Below are positions 12,901 to 27,900 of a DNA stretch of 64,000 nucleotides, piece after piece. The translations under genes were made by a program, and so were the position numbers. Positions within the stretch are counted from its first letter, which is position 1, and the number at the start of each line of letters is the position of its first letter. Source of the DNA: Struthio camelus (Eukaryota > Chordata > Aves > Struthioniformes > Struthionidae); NCBI RefSeq assembly GCF_040807025.1, contig NC_090942.1:77729987-77793986 (forward strand). The letters are read 5' to 3'. Below the pieces are notes generated by a model, which saw only the letters and a list, made by a program, of their open reading frames with translations, made no database searches and was not told the origin of the DNA.

Positions 12901-15900
12901 CTGAGGCCTTTCCTCACTTAACTTCCTACAAAACAGAGTTGTTGTTGTTTGGGGGGAGGGAAGGAGGAACAAGCCTTCCAGAACACAACTTTTACAGCAA
13001 TAGAAGACTTTGCATCATCAAGGAAATCATTGTAACCTATAGTCTTTGAAGTGGGAGAAGTTGTAGAGGATATCTGCTTCTTCCTCGTTGTCTGTGAATA
13101 CAAAGCGGGGATGTGTCAGGTTGTTGAGGACCTGCTGAACATCTGTGAAAACCCTAAAAGAAAAACGCACATGAAGAAAATTATCAGTTTGGCTCCTCAG
13201 AACTGGTATTAACTGTAGCTTGAACAAAGTGGTGCACTTAAAATTTTTTTTTGTAAAGCTTGGCTTCCTACAGGATTTATGCTTTACCCACACATGCTAT
13301 CCATGGGACTCCCTTAACTTCTTAGCCCCCTCGGAACATTTTAAGTAGAAGATAGATAGATTAAAAAACAAAACAAAAACAAATCATACTTTGAGATAGA
13401 AATCTCAAGAACGGTTTAGCTCCTACAACTTTCACAGAAACAGCAATTCAGAAGAGTGACCAAGCCTCTGACAGAGGAGCACTAATATGAGTTCCCTGAG
13501 ATACCTTGCAAACGCCTCCATTGCTGGAGAAACCCTAAAAAAAAAATCACTACCTGCTGTCAGCCACAACAAACACACACATAGGAAATCAGTCAGTTTA
13601 ACTCAGTAGCTTCAGAAGACTATTCTCATTTGTTCAGAGCTGCATACGCACACAAAAAAATTCCAAACAAACAAAATATACAAAAGCACATGCATGACGT
13701 ATGCACAGAAAAGTACACATGACTCTGGAGTTAACATTACCTCCCTCTCCCCCCACCTCCCCAAACGAACCCTGAATATACAATACGGAGCATAAGCAAG
13801 AAGGAGGTAAGATCTTGCATATCTTAGGAAGTTCCCCTAAGTTTAACCTACAAACAGCTTGTACCTCCGTCACTGAGCTTTTTTGGCATGCCAAAATAAG
13901 CGGACAGCAATACAGAGCATTTTGATGATTTTACAGCTTAAAGCGAAGTCACTTGATTCAGAATTCTGAGCAAGGACACAGAAAATGACACTGTGAGAAA
14001 AACGCTTTTCAGGGTAAGCAAACATTTAAACAGACTAAGCATCAGCTCATTTTCTTTTCTTGAGGAACCACTATATTCTTCCTCTTCTCCAGTCCTATTC
14101 ACATCAGTTGTGTGACTTTCCTTTCCTCCTCTCACACTAACCAACCAGAAGATATACTCCCCTGAGGGAGGCTTCTTTGAAATTAAGAACTGTAAAAATA
14201 GCACAGTCACAAGGTGAAATATGTTCTTTAAAAAGAAAAGCATGCAAGATGTTTTGCATATTGCCACAAGTGTTTTGCATAGCTCCATGTGTGACATCTG
14301 CACTGATTATACTATTTACACTGGAGTCCAAGAGATGAACTCATTGCTAACGAGGAGAGGCAGCCCAACATCCCCGGTGAAAGAAGTCACCGATCTTTCC
14401 ACACTCTTGCAGCAGAAAGAGGTTAACGTCTTTATACAGACTTATTAGCGTTTCTTTTCACAGTACACGGCTTCTCTTTCCAAGTCTGTACATCAGGGCG
14501 AAGCACTACCAGATCTGATGCAAGATGCAGCACAAGACCCACCAACCTCATTTCACACAAGCTATCCAAACAGCCACTGGACTGGAGCAACTTTCAGCCC
14601 TCACTGAAGCAAAGGGCATTGAAAGTGGCGACCTGAAGATGTACAATGTTGCCGCAGAGTACTGAGGCATCCAGCATCCCCACACAAAAACATATGCAGC
14701 AACATATACAACACAAGAAACACTAGAATTTAGATTGCTCGTTCAGCCCCAGCTCAGTCCCTTATCAGCACATCCTACAATACAGGATCTCACCTCACAA
14801 CAACACTGGCCCTTTGCAGCTGGATCCAAAGCCAGCTGATAGCTTTTAGCAGCAAGAGGATCATCAGTTCTACAGAACAGACCTATTTTACAAGTTGGAA
14901 CCACCAAATAAATGGAAGCAACATTAGTTTGTTTTCCTTCATGCGATCAAGCCCCTTGAGCAGGGCACGAAAATATTTCATCAACACAGTGTACAATTTT
15001 TTGTGGTGCAGCGCTGCCATGCCGGCCTTCAGGATTCCTCGGTTTGACTCCAGGCTTCGTGAGCAGCATCTGGTTTCCAGCTCAGGAAAGAAACTAAAAA
15101 TAACACAATTCAGTATAGAAGCTGGTATGCTCACTCTGAAAAGCAACACGGCTTGGTGAATAAGAGTTGTATCTATGTTATGGATTTGGCATACAGCCAT
15201 CGTTCGGCTTGGGCTAAAGCTATACATACTCTTCAGTTAGTTATCTGTAAAAACAGCCCAGTTACGGTTGCTTTCCCCAGGAAGGAAGTGAAATCTTGGT
15301 TCACAATTACTGTTATTTTGGAGGCTATGAAGAGTCACAGGTAGGACTCCTTTGCATACACCTTTAATGCACTTATAGGAAAAATAAAAAAAAAATATAT
15401 TTTTACAGGAATTAGCAGAAGTAATTCACTAGGGGATTCCTGGGAATCAAAAAAAATAGAGCTTCCTCTGCCGCCAGCTGCAGCTACAGTAAATACCTTT
15501 GAAAGCTCTGTTTCATCAAATGATGGTTCTCACAACAGTTCTTCCAGCTACAGCAACTGAAAGACTGAAAGTGGCTGAACCATAACCTAAGGTGTTAAAA
15601 ACCAATTAATTGGTGTCTAAGGCCAAAAAACCCCCATATCTCCCACACAAACCTCTTTCCTCTGGTCAGAAAAAAACCATGATATGAAAAACACTGTAAC
15701 AAAGGTTTGAGGTGAAGGCATTTGACCTTTGGCAGCGTGGAAGGAAACTTGTGGAGAGTCAGGCAGCCTCTGATAACTTCAGTAAATCTTTATTCCCCAT
15801 CACTCCCTAGACATCAAGGCAGGGTATTCTCTTTTCTTCTTCCTCACTGCTTTTATACCACGTTTCCAAACACATCATTTAGCAATCAACTTCCATGGCT

Positions 15901-18900
15901 GGCTGGGCACCAAACAGCTACTTTTCTCAGCAGAAGAGCAGGATGTACTTTATGCTAATTGGAGATTCAGCTGAGAGATGGGTCACCTCCTCTTGCACAT
16001 CCATAAATCCATTTCCCCCCCCCCCCCGGTGTTAGGTCACTGAAAAGCTCTACACCACATGGAAGCAGAAGTATTGACCTGCATTTGGTTATTCTGAACA
16101 GCAGGCTTAAAGAAAGATCCCCATAGTCTTTTCTCCCTGTGAAGCATTAGACATAAAGAAACTCCTTCCTAAAAAGTTAATACTTCTCTCTCAAAAGTCT
16201 CCCACAACCACAAGAGTTCATAACACTGGGCTGCTTTTCTAGGTAAACAGAATCCTCTTATCTTCTGTAAGATAAAGCTACCAAATACTATTCGAAAGAC
16301 ATTCTTATTTTAGTAGCTTACAGCTGCACAGAAAATTGCAGAGAGGTGCTACTCACATTATCAATAGAAAGCCTCCTTTCTTAATCTCAGCAGCCTTGCT
16401 ACGACATCTTGAAATTAATGTGCCAGAGCACTCTGGGCTATACGTCTTCAGAGTGGCTTACAGAACATACGAAAACACAGCAAGAAAGCAAGAAACAAAA
16501 GGAACACAGCAGCTCAGTCTGTCATTGCTGAGCACGGGAAGCCCGCTGAAATAAGGTAGCTAAAGTATACATTACAGTTGCCTGGTGCTGCTGGAAGTTA
16601 AGACTAGAATGAAAATAAGGCCATTCCACTCACTCCAAGTTTTTACGTTACTCTATCCTTTCTACACATGACCCTATTACTGCAAAAGTCTTGCCACAAA
16701 GACTGGAAGGCAGAAGATGTAATTTCAAGAATGAAGATTTTATACGAACCCTCTATATAAATCAATGTATCTCGCTGGCAGCAATTGCCACCGAGTTTGA
16801 CAATCTGCCTCTTTTAGATGACAGTATTTATGCATACACTTGAGAAAAACCAGACCTCTACACTGAAGAGCACAGGCCGTAAGGGAAGGCATCTGAAAAC
16901 TAGTGGGCGATTCCTTAGTTGTTCCCTAAGGGGAATGCCGGCTCTCCTATGAAGGATCCCAGACTTTAGACTTTGGTTATTCCTTTGTTTTCAGTTAAAT
17001 AAATTGGTGCACATCCCACATATACATAAAAATATAGATAGAAAGACAGATAAGAGTGGGGCTTTGTGTATGACAGAATCTCTACATGGCAATACTGCAA
17101 CATTAACTAACCTATTTTGGAACATTCATTTCAATATGAATGATTCGCTCTGAATTAATGACAGCAGTCAACTACACTTCCTGAATGATTTTTTTCCTCC
17201 ATCACACAGAAGGCCTAATAAGCATATTTTAAAGTCAAGCATTAAAGAGAAAGATACTATTCAGTGGAGTTGTGCAAATAAGATAAAATACAATGGTACA
17301 CGTTACTTAATTTACTCAAAGCACGCAGCGCTAAGAAGCGGTTATGAGAATCAATGCCTGAGGCACAGAGCTGACAAGACCAATCAAAACAAAGGAGATG
17401 TCTTATAACAGCTCTTTGGGCACCTTTGAAGATGACTGACACAGCTGAAGAGAAATAGGAACGACAAGATCAAGAGAAAGAGAGATAATCAAGCCTAATA
17501 CACACTGGAAGGCCTTTTCATGTGAATTTTGTCTTTGAAATATTAGGTTTTTTTAATCCACTTCTACCTCCCCCCCCCCCCCCAAGCCAACACTCAGCAC
17601 AGCTGGATACCTCAGTCTCCTTTGGGCAGAAGTTTGCATTAATGCAACAAGACCTACTTTAACCTATCATTTTGCTGTATTAAACTACAAGTACTTGCTC
17701 CCATCAACTTTTAAGCTAAATTCTACACTGTATTTCATCTTCTCATTCTGTCTTAGCTCTACTTGGAAACAAGATGACAGTGTAAAAATTTGTCCTAGGC
17801 ACAGGCTTCTAAACTTTGCAACCTCATGGATTTCATCTCTTTTTCTGAATTCCCTTAAACAGGGAGAATACACAAGGCATAGCCCGTAATGTATGTGCTA
17901 TACACATCTACCCAACTTTATATGTCCCCATCGGCCTGTCTGTGGTGACAGCCTCAAAGTCTTTAAAGCTTTGAAGGAGGTCAAGGGCTCGCGAGCACTG
18001 CAACTCCTGCTAGGCCACGTGGACTCTGAGGTACTACCCCACTCCTGGAGGAAGCCTCTAGCAGATGAAACTCAGAATCTTTTGGAAGACCTTTCGGCCT
18101 CCTGCGGACTGTTAAAAGTTGCTCTCCTTTCTCCTTCCCAGGCAGGAACTTCGGTAAAGAGGAGGAGAGGAAAGCCCTAGGAGCATGTAGACAGAGCGTT
18201 GACGACACTCCTCAGAAATAGACTACGGAGACTGCAGCACATGTCGTGTGTCTCCCCCCCACCCCGCATGAATGCCGTTCACATGACATTTGAAATGCAA
18301 AAGAAAAGGCACTGCAAGAATGGGGTAGCAGTGAAAGACAAGTTGGCATGTCCCAGCATCCTCATTGCTTCTCTCCATGTCTGTTAGGATGCATATATTT
18401 TTGTCTTCCTCAACTGAAACAGGGGCAAGCACACTGAAGGAAAAAAAATAGCTTTTGCTTATCCTCACAGTCTCGTAATCAGAGATTTCAACTGCATAAT
18501 GAAGTCTAGGCTACCACCGCACAAGTCAACAAATGCCTCTCAACTGAAAGGGACTCCAGACTTTCAATAGTCCTTTCTTGTCCCTTAGGAAAAAGGTGGT
18601 CTAGAGGGTAATAAACTCTAACAGAAGAAGCTGGGGCATGAGTAAACCCACCAGATCTAATTTCTTCTGCTGCGCAAAATGCTGTGTACTAGGACTCGGT
18701 TCCCAATGTTACACTACAAACACCACGGAGCAAGACTCACAGCACATGCAACATAACTGCCTGTTTTTCTAGAATAAAACTAGTAATAAGGTAGTCTAGC
18801 CATGCAGTGGCACTGTTTTTGCTCACAATCCAAAATCCTTTACAACCCCTTATCTCCGCAATGTTCTTCCAGCTTTCTTCTGAAGTATTTTCACACCATC

Positions 18901-21900
18901 TGCTGCATTCTTGTGTAGTCAAGTACACATCCAATGTAAAACTTGAGAAGTAGGACAGAATTCCCTCTATATCCCAGACTTTGACACAATTCTTGTCCGG
19001 CAATCTCATCTGAACAGGAACGGCAACGGTCTGCTATATTTTCACACAGCACAGAGGAGCACTTGTACCCTGTGGACGTACATGCTACACTGCAGAACTG
19101 AAGTCTTTGTTACCTTCTTTAGTTACGCTACCTAGTGAAAACAGACAAGCAACACTACAGCATTATGCAACTTTTCTTTCACCCAGAAGGTGGCACTTAT
19201 TTAAAAATCTAAACGCCTTTCAGAAATCTGGCAATCCATTTCCTAAGAAGAATCTAACAGGAAGAACTAGCAAATCAGAATTTTAAGCAAGTGACTACAT
19301 ACAAACTCATTTTCAACTTGCCTCTGTTGTTCAAAGCTGGAAAAACACTGTTCAGCACACTGCAACTACTATGCTTATCTTGATAAGAAAAGCATTTTGT
19401 TTGCAGATACGTACTTGAAAACTTTGTCTTCATCATAAACTGATGGCTTTATTGCTATAGGCAGTTTCTCTTTGTTTTCTGTTAAAATAGCCTGAAAAAC
19501 AAAACCACAAAAAGTTAATGCTAGGTAGAATAAGTGGGCAACCTTGGGTCAAACTCCGCAACATGCCGGGGACGCGAATAGCAATTTTGGCAAACCTTGA
19601 CTTTTAAATGGTGCATAATCAAGTTTATGAGATAAGTTATTGAGAAATAATTAATACAACTTTTAAAAGTCAGCTAGAGGTAAAATAGCCAATAGGATGA
19701 AGTGTTCATTTAAGTGTTTTTAATAGCATTAGCCTATTAAGTTTCATCAAATTGCAAATCTTTCAGTTTATTCTCTGCAATTCCCTATCTCCATATACAT
19801 ATTCAAATATACGTGTACAGCTGCATTTATAAACATGGTAAAAATGACAGTCCATCTGCACATCTGACCAGTCCATTGTCTTTGGCTCAATTGAACTCCA
19901 TTGGAGCTGCATTTTGAGAAGTGTATTCTGTCGGGTAAAACGCTGCTCAGAAAAGTCAGAACAAGAGTAAAGGCAGAAGGGAATTAGAAGTAAGAGGCTA
20001 CTGGTGAAGAAGGAATAAGAAGTATGTCTTAAACACGAGGGCTTATCAACATGGTAAAGGAACCCTAAAGAAAGAAAAAAAAAAAACCACCCACACACAC
20101 AAAAACTGCTTCTCCTAAACTTTGAACAAAACAAAACACCAAGCCAGAGAGAATCACAGGCACTAAAAGAGAAAGTTTCTGTATTGCCAACACAATCGAG
20201 GGTTGACCCTTTAGAGACCTTTTTCTCTTACAGATACTGAAAACTGTACAGAAGGCTGAAACCTAGCTCTGCTCCCGTAGAAATCAAGAGAAGGCTTTTT
20301 GCAGTCCTTACCAGTTAGCATGCTCGGGGAAAAAAAAAACCCAACAACAACAACCACCTCACTCCACCTTTTACAACACCTCTGACTGTTAGAAGAAAAG
20401 ACATCATATTTGCATCACTGCTGATACCCTGCCAAAGGAAGTAACTCCTTACAGAAAGTCTGGGACGGGAGAAGTGTGTCTCTGGAAACCAGAGTAGCTG
20501 CAGTTCCGCCACAACTCCCTGAGCTCCAGTTGCTGCAGGCTGTCCTCAGAAGCTGCAGTGGTGAAAAGTCTTCCCCGCCAGACACATCGCCCTTTACCTT
20601 TAAGCCTGTTATAGGGACTGAAATCATAAACATTGGAAAATATAAGCAGAACCAAAATCCTAATCAAAGATCCTAGGCAGCACCTTCTAATAAAGGCAAG
20701 GTGATGCAAATACAAAATAATTCCTGGAGTCACTGAACAATAGGAAGGGAGCCTGTACTTTCAAGCGGGTAAGACTACAATTGTCAGAACACTACCAGAG
20801 GATTCATTACTGTTTTTATTGTGACTCAAACTCAGGCAGCTATTGCAGAACAGCGACTACTCTAGTCCCCCAAGAGATACTTCAGCCCTCCCAGACATTT
20901 CCTAATCACCTCCTCTGACACTGGTTTCTGTAATCATAACTTAATACTATGGGTAATGATGGAAGTAATAACCTTTGTGGTCTGTGATGAAGAACAGAAA
21001 CAGGCAACAGAACAAAACAAATAGGAACAAGTTAAGCCATGATGTCACTGTAACGATTCTGTGATTCTTCTAGGCAGAACACGTGAGCCTTTCACATTTA
21101 TTTAAAGGAAAATTAGCTAAGTTAGCCAGCTATGTTTCTTATTCTATTCAATTTAGAGGAAGCCACAATAAAAACACCACAGTCAGTTTAGCTACAAATA
21201 GTTATTTGCATAGTAGCAAAACATTCTGAGCTACAGATGTTGCAAAGATAGCGGCAAAGTTAAGTCTGAAATGGTATGACTCGCATACATTTTTAGTAAC
21301 ATTTTCACACAATTGCAATTCTCTGCAAAATTGCTGGCTCGCATGTTAATGCTGCAAACAGATCCCTGAAGTTGTGCGTGTATTTCTGTGCATGCAGCAC
21401 TGTGTACAAAAACATGGGCTGCAGAAACATCAGCAACGTGGTATCTCATTCTAGACTTCCCATTTTGGCGTTTAAGGCTATGCTATGCACTAAGCTATTT
21501 TTCACTGGCCTGTCACCAGCCTACAACTTCAATCTACACCTAAACGTTCTTGAGTCAAAGAAAGCTCTGTTGGTTGGTACTTGCATCAAGTCTTCGCTAT
21601 CATCTCTCCTGGACAGCTGAGTGGAAGAGACAAGAAAGAAAGAGGCTGCTTTGAGAAGATGCATGTTTTTAAGGTGGGGTGGCAAAGGAGGATATTATTC
21701 GCTTACTTACCACACACAGTTCTTTAATAAGCCTGATCATCCCAAAACAGAATTAAAAACCCATGTAAAAGATTGCCTTATCTGAGATCCACACACTTTT
21801 GCCAAGAGCACATCTGTAAAACCAGAACTGTGGGTTCATTGTTGTTCCTCATCTGCAAACACAAAGTACATCCACCCCTCTTCCAAACATGCAAAATCCC

Positions 21901-24900
21901 AGTAAATCATTGTGACTTAAGTTACAAAACAGCCTAACTATCTTCAAGGCATAACCTGCTCCTGCCAGATAAAGGTAACAACTTTTCTTACTAGATATTG
22001 TTAGTAACAAGCTGGATCCAGCAGTTTTTGCCTATCCTCCATCATAAGGAGATTACTGGTGATAGAGTATAGACACATCTTTAAAAGTTGCACTTTGAAA
22101 GCTGTTAGCAGCCAGTACAGCATCCTCTTATGCATGAAGAATCATGATCCTTTATTTTTTCTTAAAAAAAAAAAAAAAAAAAAAAAAAAGGGATCTAATG
22201 CAGGTTTGTCTCATGAAAAGGAGAGATTTCAAACAGCATTAATTTCAGTAATAAACCCAACAGACAAGGACTTCTAACAGGGCCATCAAATTAAAGATGC
22301 TGTCTTTGCTCCAATGTTTAATACTTCTAAATCACAACATTAAATGCATAACCAGGTTGAAAAGTGTAAGCACTTGCAACAAAAAGATAAATCTTCCTGT
22401 AATTCAGGACTGACAGGAAGTACTGTAATAATATAATTCAACTGTGTAAGTCTATTAGACAATGTCTCCAATATCTAACTGGAAGATAGCTACCTTATAT
22501 GTAGTACTCTGCAGCATGTGTTTATGAACACGAGTTATTTTATTAGACGATACCATGGCTCTAGTAAGAAATAGAACAGATAAGCTAACATAATACAGAT
22601 AGTTTGTGATGCTTCAGTTTTGGAACAGTAAATTATATATTACGTGTAAGAGATTTCTTGTCTCAGCACACTTTCTTTGAAGTGATTCAGGTTTTGGTTA
22701 ACACCTAATACTCCTATCAATCTTTAAGACAAAAAAGAAGCAAAATCAGCACATTTGCAATGTTCTCAGATGCTGCGTCTTCTTAAAAGAGAGAAAATAG
22801 GAGACCTGCTAAAATTCTACCTGGTAATGCTCATCTGATGGCTCTGGGGTAAAACAGTTGATGTCCAACACTTCAGTAGGCACCCATGGTAACAAGACAC
22901 ACTTCCTGATTAAACGGTCGGTTTCCCCATAAGCATAGTCACGAGTCACTTCATCTGTGGCAAAAAAAGAATCTTTTAGGAACTGCCTTTCATCTTCCAC
23001 TGAAAGTCTTCCTTCTGCCACATCACACAAATGATGGCTTGACAGCGAGTAATATCACAACTTTTGTGATTTAAATGCAAAATTAGAATTAAAAAGTAGC
23101 TACATTAAAAAGGATATTATTCGGGTTGCAAAATTTAGTCGGTGGCCAGCCAGCTCATGACAGTTTAGTCATATAGCTGAATACCGGTATCCCTTCTACA
23201 TGACGGGCACATAAGAGAGGCCCCAAATAAGGTTGCCAGACTAACCATTTGTTCCTGTATTGCCCAGCTTTGAGCACTTTGCTTTGTGACTCAAAATTAC
23301 AGACAAAACAAATGTTTTGAGGAAGTTTTTAAAAAAAAAAAAAATCCTATGTCCAAATCAGTGGTTTCATCAGAACGGTGATGCAAGATTCAAGGCCTCT
23401 GACAATAAAATACTACTAACGTTTTTGGACAGATAAAGGTCTCCATCTCACTTAAGTTATGGCACTAGAAACACAAGATAATTTTTTAATTCAATAGGAT
23501 TACAAACATGCAATCATTTTAGTCTTAAAACAGCTGTGAGGACATATTTTAGAGCTCAATGATTTGTAAGAATATGACCTATTTTCTGTTGTGGGGATGA
23601 AAAGAAACATACATGACAGACATGCTTACCACCAGTTTCAAGGTCTCTCAAGGGCCAGAGAAGAGTGTAAGCAATTTGTTGAGGCATATAAAATAAAGGT
23701 GCTGTTGCAAAACTAGGCTGATCCGAATGCTGAATACGCGATCCAAATTCATCCATAATGTACCAGACAGGAACCTTCTCCTCTGCAGTCTGTATAAAGA
23801 GAAGCGAGACATCCCGCACATGTCAATTGCTAGAAGAGCACTGCAAGACAGAAGGCGCTGGCAGTGCATCCTGCAACTTTTCGCCTTTTCCCCACTTCAG
23901 CCAAGACTGTGAGCAGGTGGTAAGTACAGAATAACACTCCCGTCTCTGCACGTCTGAGGCTAAGCCAGTCTAACCTCCAGCCACCGTGAAAGCAGACAAG
24001 CCTGTTCCTATCCCAGCTGCACATTGCTATCTTCTTTCTTTAGCTAGCGCTACTGCTTACCAGACCTGCTTCCCCTGCACCAAACAAGCCAGTCCAGGGA
24101 GATAAACCAGCAGAAGGCTTTTTTTTTTTCCCCCCCCCCGGCAGGGTTAGTTTTCCTTAAGTTTCTATCAGTATCAGTTTGCAGTGAGGAGTTTGAAGAA
24201 TACAGCTGTAGGATGGGACAAGAACAGAACTTGTGCCTGAGGCAACAGCTGGCCACAAGACTGCTGGACTGCATCACCAAACCATACCTTCCTGCAACAC
24301 TTCTCAAGATAAAATCATGAATAAATGAATAAAACTCAAGTTTCCTAGTAATACTAGCACCAGTCTTCTACAGATGCAGAAACAGAGGCACTGAGAGGAG
24401 GAAACAGAGAAGCTAAAACTTGACTTAACCTATTCAAGTGGTCCAGTGCCAGACAGGGAACAGAAGCCAGATCAGCTACAGGTTGAATGAATCATCTTCC
24501 AGGCAAGCACTTTTCAGTTGGTAAGACAGGTAATCCACATGATTCATGAGCTATTCATGACAACAAATGGGAAACAAAGGCACAGGGTAGAAAGTCTCAG
24601 AGGCACTGCTCAGATCTCCCTTTTAAAGGATAAATAAAGAAAGCAGTCCACTAGTGAATCCCTTTCACAGGGATTTTTCAGGCCTGACGCTACCCTGAAG
24701 TAAGCTTACACCTACCCTGATAAAGGTGTGTACTGCAGGGCAAGGAGCAACCTTGGGCCCCTGAGCTAAGTGGAACAGGTTGGTCATGTTCACACTGCTC
24801 AAGGTTAGCCTCTGGTAAAACAGACAGGTCCCGTCCAATCTGCATAGGACTTGGCCCTAAGAATTCACCTTTTCCCTTTCAAGGGAATTCACCTTTTTTG

Positions 24901-27900
24901 TTAATCCAAAACACCTGAAATAGCCTAGGAGCTAGGGAACAGCCCTTACAAGAGAATTGTTAACACAGCACTGAAGGTTGCATTCCCTCAGAAATGGCAT
25001 TATGCACGTGGGTGTATCTGAAGGCTCAAGACCTGCTAGGACAGTGCTGAACGACTGCGTAGGGCAACGGGAGACAAGCCTGTTGTGGCCTTATCTACAC
25101 TACCTATAGGTAGCAGCTCCTGGTGGAAGCTATCCCCAGAAACACCCCTAGGCTCTCTTTTGAAGCTAGTCGGTTATCACCGGAAGAGCCTGAGGGTGAA
25201 CTAACATCTACAGAGTGTGGACAATCAGCTGCCAAATACAAACCAGGAAGCTAAGTTATCTGACAACATAAATACACTCTTGTTGCATACAGCGCTCCAT
25301 ACAAATGGGGGAGACTGGGACCATGGCTGCTGACAGCCACACTTTTGTGCGAGACAGTTGATTCAAGTGAGATTCTCCCCTCCACTATGAGGAAGTTAAG
25401 AGTAGGAAAAAAACCCCAAGCCCCCAACACACAAGTAGGTCTTCCTTTTCTACCCCCTTGTTTTCCACCATGCTCTTCCCCTCTATTAAAACAACAACAA
25501 AAAACCCTCAAAGCTAAGAGGAATACTCTAAGTTCTTACTAGAAAGTAGGTAGCAAACCATTATGCATTTTAGCTCTGCAAGGCACTTGCTCTCCTTCAA
25601 AGATGAAGTTTGCTCTGAAATGCTAGTAAAGGAACTTTTCCTTTTTTTAAATGTTAAAGAGACATCTTTGTTAAGAGCCATGTATTGGAATGTCTTCACA
25701 CAGGATTACTTAGAACTGTTTAACATCCTAATAATTTAGAGACTTACCCCTTGAGAAAGCTGGTAGGTCTGATTGTATTTCCACATTTCCTGCAACACTT
25801 GCTCAATAGTGCCCTCATCTGGGATCTCTCCGTGAAAGTCAATTCCCATGAGATTTGCCATTCTATGAAGTAAACCGGGTACATGAAGCAGCTGCTGATG
25901 GGCATGTTCAACACGGTACGTCCAGGCGTGGTCGATCAGGAAAATGCTTAAAGAGATTTCAGTAACATTACAACAATATATTTTCACATGTACACAGCCA
26001 AAGGCTCCTGTGAATAAGGGCTATGTTTCCTTCTACATGGCTTGACAACTACATCTTTTCCTGCTCCCAAAGCAAGTCCTAGAGTGTACATTGTGACACA
26101 AAAGGATGGGAACAACTTCCCAGAAATAACATTATGGCTTAATTTACACTCTGTTTTTGTTCTAGAACGTATATTAGTTACTATTCTCATGAAGATGAGG
26201 CACAAACATAGAGCTGCACACTCAGTTTGTAACCCCAGTTCCCTTTCATAGCCCAGGACACAAGGGTCTCTTCCCTTTGGTCGTTGTCATCTCCACTGCA
26301 CCAACCTGAAATTCTTGCCTGAAAAAGAAAAGCACTATATTATTTTGCAACAATATTCACAGATCTCCTTAGTGATAAGCTCTGCGACATCTACAGTTAT
26401 CCATAAAATAACAGGTGGAGAGGTCTGACCATCATAAGCCTATATCACTTGCCAACAAAAAAAAAATCCACTTTTGTTTGGCTCCAAGGTCTTTTTAGAA
26501 AAAGAGGTATTGTTTTAAAAGAATTGCCAAGCTAAAACTAAACAAAACCATAGAACTGGAGAGCCTTCCCTTGATAAGTACAACCCTCCTTTAGGCTGCA
26601 TAATGTTTAAAGCAAAAGCATAGTTGTTTAAACAGAGAAGTTCTGCACATTTGGGTTTTATCCTCTTATTAAACTAGATCAGAGAAAAAACCTCAATTCT
26701 GCATGAGGGGTAGGGAGAGGGGGAAATAACACCAAAACACACTTTAGAAAGTTAAAAACAAGTCCCCTCCCCTGTACACTGAATATATTTGACCAATTAT
26801 CATATCTCAGGTTCCATACAAAGAAGAAATTTCATTTAAGTTTGAAATTAAAAACTGCAGAGAGTGCTAAGGGGAAGGTTTTTGGAAACCTGATTCAAAC
26901 CCCAGTTAGCAAACAGGTGCGTTGGTGTTCTGCTCCTACATTCATACACAACTGAATGCTGCAAGGAAGCCCATACTTATCACAGGAGGTGTTTTGAAGT
27001 TCAAAATTTAAGTGTGGCCTCAGAAAGACAATGACTTAGGTTAAAACTGGTATGTAAAGGTGGGTATCTACGCTCTAAATTGTTTTTCTCATCAGGGCTA
27101 ACTTTAGCTAAATCCACAAAATCTAACAATCTAAAAAAAAATAAAAAAGATAATCTGGCAAAAGAAATTTTATTGACCTGAGCAGAACTATGTTAAGAGC
27201 TCCAGAAGAGTTTGAGCTTCATCACACCATCAGAGATTTGTGGAGGGCACAATTCTTTTTTTCCAAGGGCACACAGACTCACAGCTACAAAGTTTTGTTA
27301 TTATTTCTGAGGAATTCATTTCAAGTTTGGCCTTTGCCTGTTTTCTCCCATCAGTTCGCTAATGCTGATTTCTAAGCATCCTCCTGCATGCTTTAAAAAT
27401 AAATAACATAAAATACTTGCACCACAAGTACTCTTTGCAACATATACCTCACAGCGTGCAGACTATTTATGTTTATTGAAATAGACAGTTATTTTTTATA
27501 GTAGGAAAAAAAAAGGGGGAGATTTCTGAATGGGTTCAAACAAGTTTTAAAGCAAACTGTACATATGTGCCATAACTTTAAGGTTTGAGACTACTCAAAG
27601 ATGGAACCTGAAACCCCTGCTCACCTATCTGGATTGGAGGCTTGAAGACCATTCTCATTTGTTACGATAACTTTGAAACAAGGCTCATTTCCAGGATTTG
27701 GTTTCTTTTTCAATTGTTCTTCCATTTCTTCATCAGCTTCCTCCTCCTCCTCCACCTCTTCCACTTGCATTATCCCGAAGTAGTCACCAGCATCAAATAC
27801 CTGAGATTAGAAGTGCACACAATTGCGAGCAGATAGTTGAAGCATAATTCAATACTGAAAGGCATTTGTAGATAACTTTGGCTTGCAGTTTGATAACCAT

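Larger units (their letters stand above)
13154..19414 (-). other. TTLL12: TTLL12 intron 6
   Basis: A 6.3 kb intron with a C13 run (16015-16027) and a C14 run (17570-17583). All open frames in it are short and have no recognisable domain. No repeat family identified. Confidence 0.75.

Noticed and set aside
19763-20134. 123-codon - strand open frame in TTLL12 intron 5
   Set aside because: Phe/Ser/Cys-rich, runs through T- and A-rich tracts, and matches nothing; the TTLL12 junction across this intron is already in phase without it.
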